10,550 bases of DNA. It comes from Burkholderiales bacterium (lineage in GTDB: Bacteria; Pseudomonadota; Gammaproteobacteria; Burkholderiales; Casimicrobiaceae). The number at the start of each line of letters is the position of its first letter. The first letter of the stretch is position 1. The translations under genes and the position numbers were made by a program. The stretch is taken from the NCBI GenBank assembly GCA_031277445.1, contig JAITMH010000097.1, positions 1-10,550 of the forward strand, read 5' to 3'. The notes under the pieces were generated by a model. That model had not been told where the DNA came from. It was given only the letters and a program-made list of their open reading frames with translations, and did not search any database. Below are positions 7,021 through 10,550 of this stretch, one piece after another.

Positions 7021-7042
7021 ATTCTGCGCGAAGTCGCAGAAT
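7021..7042. repeat. Short palindromic repeat (8-bp stem) in the left arm
   Basis: ATTCTGCG / CGCAGAAT around a 6-base loop, lying between modules D and E. It has no inverted partner in the right arm, so it is an interruption of the otherwise mirrored order. Confidence 0.6.
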
Positions 7043-7082
7043 CCATAAAAATTTAACCGCAAAGAACACAAAGAGCGCAAAG

Positions 7083-7278
7083 AAAAAATCGGCGTCATTG
7101 CGAGGAGCGAAAGCGACGAAGCAATCCAGAAAAACCGCCTCACGCGGAGGCGCGGAGAACGCGGAGAAGGAAAGCCCCCTTTCCAAAGGGGGTGCCCGCC
7201 GAAGGCGGGCGGGGGTTTGTTGTCGGTGGATTGCGCTTCGCTTATCCACCCTACGCCAAAATCGCCACGCCGACTTTT
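7083..7278. repeat. Centre of the inverted repeat: cluster of small hairpin repeats
   Basis: Four separate hairpins sit here. ATTGC (7097-7101) pairs with GCAAT (7121-7125). CCCCCTT (7175-7181) pairs with AAGGGGG (7186-7192). GCCCGCC (7194-7200) pairs with GGCGGGC (7204-7210). GGTGGAT (7225-7231) pairs with ATCCACC (7244-7250). A GCGGAG-rich stretch at 7136-7170 resembles module C. They look like distinct dispersed intergenic repeat types stacked side by side. Confidence 0.65.
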
Positions 7279-7397
7279 CCTTGCGTTCTTTGCGGTTAAA
7301 TCTTTTTCGTGACTTTCGTGTTTTTCGTGGTTAAAGTTTTTTCTCCGCGCCTTCGCGTGAGGCGAGCAGGGCAGGTTTGAAACCTGCCCCTACGAAA

Positions 7398-7432
7398 TCT
7401 GACCTCTGATCCCTGACCTCTGATCCCTGCTA
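7398..7432 (+). repeat. YCTGAYY heptamer array 3 (5 units), overlapping the lplT-plsC stop
   Basis: TCTGACC, TCTGATC, CCTGACC, TCTGATC and a last unit CCTGCTA. The CTA of the last unit is the TAG stop codon (7432-7430) of the minus-strand gene, so array and gene share bases. Confidence 0.8.
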
Positions 7433-9322
7433 CCGATGCTCGCTGTAATGAAGCGCAACCACTTTCTCGCGCAAATCCCCCAATTTCAAATCCTCCGGCG
7501 CGATGGCCGGTCCAGCTTGCACAGTGATTTTTGAAAAAATTCCGCGCAGTTTGCGCATGGCGCGACCTTTGTGTGCGCGTGAGAAAAAACTGCCCCACAG
7601 CCCATGCAACGCCATCGGCACGACAGGAACAGGTGTTTCCCGTACCAGACGGGAAATGCCGGGGGAGAATTTGCCGATTTCGCCGTTCGGCGTCAGTCTG
7701 CCTTCCGGAAAGATGCAAATAAGTTCACCATTACGAAGTGCCTGCGCGGCAAGCACGAACGCTTGCTCCTTGAGCGCTTCGTCTTCTTTGCTTGGCGCGA
7801 GGGGGATCGTTCGGTTTATTTTAAACAGCCAATAAAACACGGGCGTATTGTAAACCTTGTGGTCGATGAAAAAACGGATCGGGCGGCGCACGGTTCCGAT
7901 GAGAACCACCGGATCAACGAGACAAACATGGTTGCAGGCCAGAATACACGCGCCGGTTTCCGGGATGTTCTCCAGCCCTTTGGTGCGAACGCGATAAACG
8001 GTATGGGTCAACAACCAGCCGACACAACGCAAAACATGTTGCGGCGCAGCACAAAATGCGGCAATCGCCACGAGCAGGGTCAGCGCTGCCGTCACCATGA
8101 AAAGCTGCGGAATCGTCACGTCCAGCGCGAACAGGCTAACGGCGGTCAACGACGCCAACACCATCAGGAGCGCGTTCAGAATGTTGTTCGCCGCGATGAT
8201 GCGTGAGCGTCGTTCAGGATCGGCGCGGATTTGAATCAACGCATAAAGCGGAACCGTGTATAACCCGCCGCAAACACCCATCATGATCAAGTCGAACGTG
8301 ACGCGCCAGTGCGCGGGGTTTGCAAAATAAGCAGCGATCCCGTTCTGTGCTTCCGCGTGCAACGAACGCGAAGCCAAGCCGACATCGAACGCAAAAAGCG
8401 CCAGCCCCGCAGCCCCGATAAAGACCAGCGCCGGTTCAATCCGGCCTTTGGACAGTCTTTCGCACATCAGTGCGCCGATGCCCAGCCCGATTGAAAAAAA
8501 CGCCAATAACAACGTCGCAACATGTTCATTGCCGCCGAGTATGTCTTTCGTGAAGTTGGGAAACTGCGAAAGAAAAATCGCGCCGTAAAACCAGAACCAT
8601 GAAATGCCCAGCATGCTCAACCAGACAACGCGCGTTTTTCGCGCAGCATGAATGTTGCGCCAGGTTTCGGTGAACGGGTTCCAGTTGATGCGAAGCTCCG
8701 GCGCTGCCGCCGGTGTTAGCGGAATGCTGCGGCTCGCCAGATAGCCGGCAACCGCAATCAGTATGCAGGCAACGCCGGAAGCTTTTGCCCCGTGTGTTTC
8801 GATGGCGATCAACAGGCCGCCGACAATCGTTCCCAGAAGAATCGCCACGAAAGTCGCGCTTTCGACCAGCCCATTGCCGCCGACCAGTTCTTCTTCACGT
8901 AAATGTTGCGGCAAAATCGCATATTTTACCGGACCGAACAGCGTCGATTGCAGCCCCATCAGAAACAACACGGCAAACAGAACCGTCACGTTGCCCAACC
9001 AGAAGCCGACAGCACCGATCACCATGATGGCGATTTCCAGCAGCTTCAAAAGACGAATCAGCCGCGATTTTTCAAATTTGTCGGCGATCTGTCCGGCGGT
9101 TGCGGAAAACAGCAGGAACGGCAAAATAAACAGCCCCGCCGCCAGATTGACCAGCATCAGCCCCGACAATCCGCCGACGCTGCCGATATGGTAAACAATG
9201 AACAGCGCCATCGCGTTTCTGAAAACGTTATCATTTCCAGCGCCCAGAAACTGGGTGCAGAAAAAGGGCGCAAACCGGCGCTCACGCAGTAACCGGAATT
9301 GATGGGGCGGCGGTGTACTCAC
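7430..9322 (-). CDS. LplT-like MFS lysophospholipid transporter fused to PlsC-type acyltransferase
   Basis: A 630-residue inner-membrane protein. Residues of about 8-425 are an MFS transporter of the LplT type (QFRLLRERRFAPFFCTQFLG start; GQIADKFEKSR at 77-87, the MFS loop motif; GPVKYAILPQHL at 130-141). Residues of about 435-630 are a glycerolipid acyltransferase: NHVCLVD with H465 and D470 as the HX4D catalytic pair, FPEGR at 538-542, and VPMAL at 568-572. Expected role: flip lysophospholipid (mainly lyso-PE) inward and reacylate it at sn-2. In E. coli these are separate LplT and Aas; many proteobacteria fuse LplT, PlsC and an acyl-ACP synthetase. Here the AMP-binding synthetase domain is absent, so acyl groups must come from ready-made acyl-ACP or acyl-CoA. 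The start is GTG, directly after an in-frame TGA, and no good Shine-Dalgarno is seen. It converges on dgkA. Confidence 0.92.
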   Translation of the reverse strand: MSTPPPHQFRLLRERRFAPFFCTQFLGAGNDNVFRNAMALFIVYHIGSVGGLSGLMLVNLAAGLFILPFLLFSATAGQIADKFEKSRLIRLLKLLEIAIMVIGAVGFWLGNVTVLFAVLFLMGLQSTLFGPVKYAILPQHLREEELVGGNGLVESATFVAILLGTIVGGLLIAIETHGAKASGVACILIAVAGYLASRSIPLTPAAAPELRINWNPFTETWRNIHAARKTRVVWLSMLGISWFWFYGAIFLSQFPNFTKDILGGNEHVATLLLAFFSIGLGIGALMCERLSKGRIEPALVFIGAAGLALFAFDVGLASRSLHAEAQNGIAAYFANPAHWRVTFDLIMMGVCGGLYTVPLYALIQIRADPERRSRIIAANNILNALLMVLASLTAVSLFALDVTIPQLFMVTAALTLLVAIAAFCAAPQHVLRCVGWLLTHTVYRVRTKGLENIPETGACILACNHVCLVDPVVLIGTVRRPIRFFIDHKVYNTPVFYWLFKINRTIPLAPSKEDEALKEQAFVLAAQALRNGELICIFPEGRLTPNGEIGKFSPGISRLVRETPVPVVPMALHGLWGSFFSRAHKGRAMRKLRGIFSKITVQAGPAIAPEDLKLGDLREKVVALHYSEHR

Positions 9323-9350
9323 AATGGATCAAAAAAACGTAATGTTTCGC

Positions 9351-9379
9351 ATAATGAAAGCTTGTCGCCGATGCGTCAA
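9351..9379 (-). promoter_or_regulatory. Promoter of lplT-plsC
   Basis: On the minus strand TTGACG (9379-9374), a 17-bp spacer and CATTAT (9356-9351). This is a good sigma-70 type promoter. Transcription would begin near 9344, leaving a leader of only about 20 nt before the GTG at 9322. Confidence 0.6.
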
Positions 9380-9381
9380 GC

Positions 9382-9416
9382 TCTCAGGAATCAGGAACCA
9401 GAGGTCAGGAGTCAGA
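9382..9416 (-). repeat. YCTGAYY heptamer array 4 (5 units)
   Basis: On the minus strand TCTGACT, CCTGACC, TCTGGTT, CCTGATT, CCTGAGA. It lies just upstream of the lplT-plsC promoter, in the 225-base gap before thyA. Confidence 0.75.
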
Positions 9417-9470
9417 AAGGCGCATTTTGAGCGCAACGTCATAACGTCTGACGCTATTGCGGTCGCCCTT

Positions 9471-9500
9471 TTTCTTTGCGTTCTTTGCGGTTAAATTTTT
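9471..9500 (+). repeat. TTTGCGTTCTTTGCGG dispersed repeat (module E type)
   Basis: Contains TCTTTGCGTTCTTTGCGG, identical over 18 bases to 10498-10515, followed by TTAAATTTTT. Related copies are at 7052-7073 (inverted) and 7279-7300. It directly precedes the thyA promoter region. Confidence 0.75.
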
Positions 9501-9521
9501 TTCTGTTGTGTCCACTCGCTA

Positions 9522-9527
9522 TACAAT
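9522..9527 (+). promoter_or_regulatory. Possible -10 element of thyA
   Basis: TACAAT 21 bases before the thyA ATG. No convincing -35 is visible; the T-rich tail of the upstream repeat lies at the right distance. GGGAG at 9538-9542 serves as ribosome binding site. Confidence 0.4.
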
Positions 9528-9547
9528 AACGCCTCACGGGAGTTTTC

Positions 9548-10342
9548 ATGAAAGCATATCTCGATGTGTTGCGCCGTGTGCGCGAAACCGGCACCCCCAA
9601 AGACGACCGCACCGGCACCGGTACGGTGTCGCTGTTCGGCCAGCAAATGCGGTTCGACTTGTCGGCCGGTTTTCCGTTGGTGACCACAAAGAAAGTTCAT
9701 TTAAAATCCATTATCTATGAACTGCTTTGGTTTCTGCGCGGCGAACACAACGTGCGCTGGTTGCAGCAACACGGCGTCACCATCTGGGATGAATGGGCTG
9801 ACGACAACGGCGAACTTGGCCCCGTCTATGGCGCACAGTGGCGCGACTGGCAGGCCGCCGACGGCAGACGCATCGACCAGATGACGCAACTGATCGACAC
9901 CCTTCGCCAAAATCCCGATTCGCGGCGGCTGATCGTGTCGGCCTGGAACGTTGGCGAAATCGACGCCATGCGTCTGCCGCCGTGCCATGCGTTTTTCCAG
10001 TTTTACGTTGCGGCGGGAAAGCTGTCCTGTCAGCTTTACCAGCGCAGCGCCGATCTGTTTCTGGGTGTGCCTTTCAACATCGCTTCTTATGCGTTGCTCA
10101 CCCACATGGTGGCGCAACAAACCGATCTGGATGTCGGCGAATTTATCTGGACCGGCGGCGATTGTCATTTGTACCGCAACCATTTCGCGCAGGCCGATGA
10201 GCAGTTGGCGCGTTCCCCGCTCCCGCTGCCGACGCTCAAGATCAAGCGCCGACCGCCCACGTTGTTTGATTACGTGTTCGACGACTTCGAGATTGTCAAT
10301 TACCAAAGCCACCCGCCGATCAAGGCGCCGGTGGCAGTGTGA
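9548..10342 (+). CDS. thyA: Thymidylate synthase
   Basis: 264 residues, the same length as E. coli ThyA and with the same residue numbering. The cytoplasmic dimer converts dUMP and methylenetetrahydrofolate to dTMP and dihydrofolate, the only de novo route to thymidylate in organisms without ThyX. R21 (KDDRTGTGT) binds phosphate. C146 in [14 protein letters not shown] is the nucleophile. [13 protein letters not shown] (165-177) carries R166, D169 and N177, which hold dUMP. The C-terminus ends APVAV, like the folate-closing tail of the family. The start is supported by GGGAG and by exact N-terminal alignment. It stands as a single gene: no folA follows within the visible 208 bases, which are all repeat sequence. 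Confidence 0.98.
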   Translation: MKAYLDVLRRVRETGTPKDDRTGTGTVSLFGQQMRFDLSAGFPLVTTKKVHLKSIIYELLWFLRGEHNVRWLQQHGVTIWDEWADDNGELGPVYGAQWRDWQAADGRRIDQMTQLIDTLRQNPDSRRLIVSAWNVGEIDAMRLPPCHAFFQFYVAAGKLSCQLYQRSADLFLGVPFNIASYALLTHMVAQQTDLDVGEFIWTGGDCHLYRNHFAQADEQLARSPLPLPTLKIKRRPPTLFDYVFDDFEIVNYQSHPPIKAPVAV

Positions 10343-10344
10343 AG

Positions 10345-10395
10345 CCCTCCCCTTCAAGAGCCTGCCCCCGAAGTGATTTTGATCGGGGGGGAGGG
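10345..10395 (+). terminator. GC-rich hairpin after thyA, possible terminator
   Basis: The outer stem CCCTCC (10345-10350) pairs with GGAGGG (10390-10395). The inner stem CCCCCGA (10365-10371) pairs with TCGGGGG (10383-10389). The right-hand strand is continuous and the left has a 14-base bulge. It begins two bases after the thyA stop. Only three T residues follow, so termination would be imperfect. It may instead be another dispersed repeat. Confidence 0.5.
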
Positions 10396-10415
10396 TTTGG
10401 GTGGGGATGGGTTTC

Positions 10416-10478
10416 TCTGATCTCTGATTCCTGACCTCTGATTCCTGACCTCTGATTCCTGACCTCTGATTCCTGATC
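10416..10478 (+). repeat. YCTGAYY heptamer array 5 (9 units)
   Basis: The longest and most regular array. TCTGATC and TCTGATT are followed by a strict alternation of CCTGACC and TCTGATT, so it also reads as a 14-bp repeat, ending CCTGATC. Confidence 0.9.
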
Positions 10479-10515
10479 GCGCCTTCGCGTGAGATACTCT
10501 TTGCGTTCTTTGCGG
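10479..10515 (+). repeat. Module C and module E repeats next to array 5
   Basis: GCGCCTTCGCGTGAG (module C, as at 7346-7360) is followed by TCTTTGCGTTCTTTGCGG (module E, identical to 9473-9490). The order A-C-E differs from the right arm of the inverted repeat (E-D-C-B-A) although the modules keep the same strand, so they are separable units. No gene is seen from 10516 to 10550. Confidence 0.7.
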
Positions 10516-10550
10516 CAACTATGTTTTTCACTGAACAATAACACCGCCAC

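Larger units (their letters stand above)
6872..7418. repeat. Nested inverted repeat built of five modules between convergent genes
   Basis: Left arm modules recur inverted in the right arm in exactly mirrored order. A: 6872-6885 / 7405-7418 (14 of 14). B: 6914-6938 / 7369-7393 (23 of 25). C: 6948-6961 / 7346-7359 (14 of 14). D: 6979-7010 / 7303-7334 (31 of 32). E: 7052-7073 / 7279-7300 (20 of 22). The right copy of B is itself a perfect palindrome with 10-bp arms around one base. The whole stretch has no gene. It could give a long hairpin RNA or act as a two-way terminator for dgkA and lplT-plsC. Confidence 0.8.

Noticed and set aside
6942..7334. Plus-strand frame of 130 codons between dgkA and lplT-plsC
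   Set aside because: It lies wholly within stacked dispersed repeats and encodes Lys/Arg-rich sequence from the CACGAAAAACACG module. No family or ribosome binding site is seen.
6872..7432. Insertion sequence or MITE
   Set aside because: The mirrored arms are made of separable modules with unequal spacers. There is no transposase and no target-site duplication at the outer ends.
10416..10478. Possible CRISPR array
   Set aside because: The units are 7 or 14 bp with no spacers and no cas genes; it is a simple tandem repeat.

Overview
The window looks like chromosomal DNA of a Gram-negative proteobacterium, probably beta- or gammaproteobacterial. The evidence is RNase G with the LVNVT N-terminus, a YhdE-type Maf protein, an integral-membrane DgkA, an LplT-PlsC lipid protein, a 264-residue ThyA that matches E. 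coli residue numbering, and a tRNA-Phe with an encoded CCA end. No phage, plasmid, transposase or CRISPR feature was seen. Genus cannot be assigned from this sequence.

Region 1 (1-3413, minus strand) is the N-terminal 1137 codons of a very large exported surface protein. Its gene runs off the left edge without a stop. It has a signal peptide, a parallel beta-helix passenger, and a pertactin-like passenger C-terminus. At the point where an outer-membrane beta-barrel would normally follow, there are instead at least five Ig-like repeats of about 100 residues resembling DUF5979/CnaB domains. Three repeats keep a Lys-Glu-Asn triad at the positions expected for an intramolecular isopeptide bond, and two have lost all three residues together. 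This is the most unusual object in the window. A 5' leader of about 170 nt with a stable hairpin precedes the gene.

Region 2 (3414-4357) is mostly non-coding. It holds tRNA-Phe(GAA) on the minus strand with its own promoter, an isolated imperfect 12-bp hairpin, and AT-rich sequence.

Region 3 (4358-6871, plus strand) is a compact housekeeping run: maf (dTTP/UTP pyrophosphatase), rng (RNase G) and dgkA (diacylglycerol kinase), probably cotranscribed. Region 4 (7430-9322, minus strand) is a fused LplT-like lysophospholipid flippase and PlsC-type acyltransferase. DgkA and LplT-PlsC converge and both act in membrane phospholipid recycling. Region 5 (9548-10342, plus strand) is thymidylate synthase.

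The gaps between these genes are packed with short dispersed repeats. One is a heptamer (YCTGAYY) in five tandem arrays, several touching start or stop codons. Others are built on TTTGCGTTCTTTGCGG, CACGAAAAACACGAAA and CGCCTTCGCGTGA, plus several small hairpins. Between the convergent dgkA and lplT-plsC genes, five repeat modules form a nested inverted repeat of about 550 bp (A-B-C-D-E ... E'-D'-C'-B'-A').
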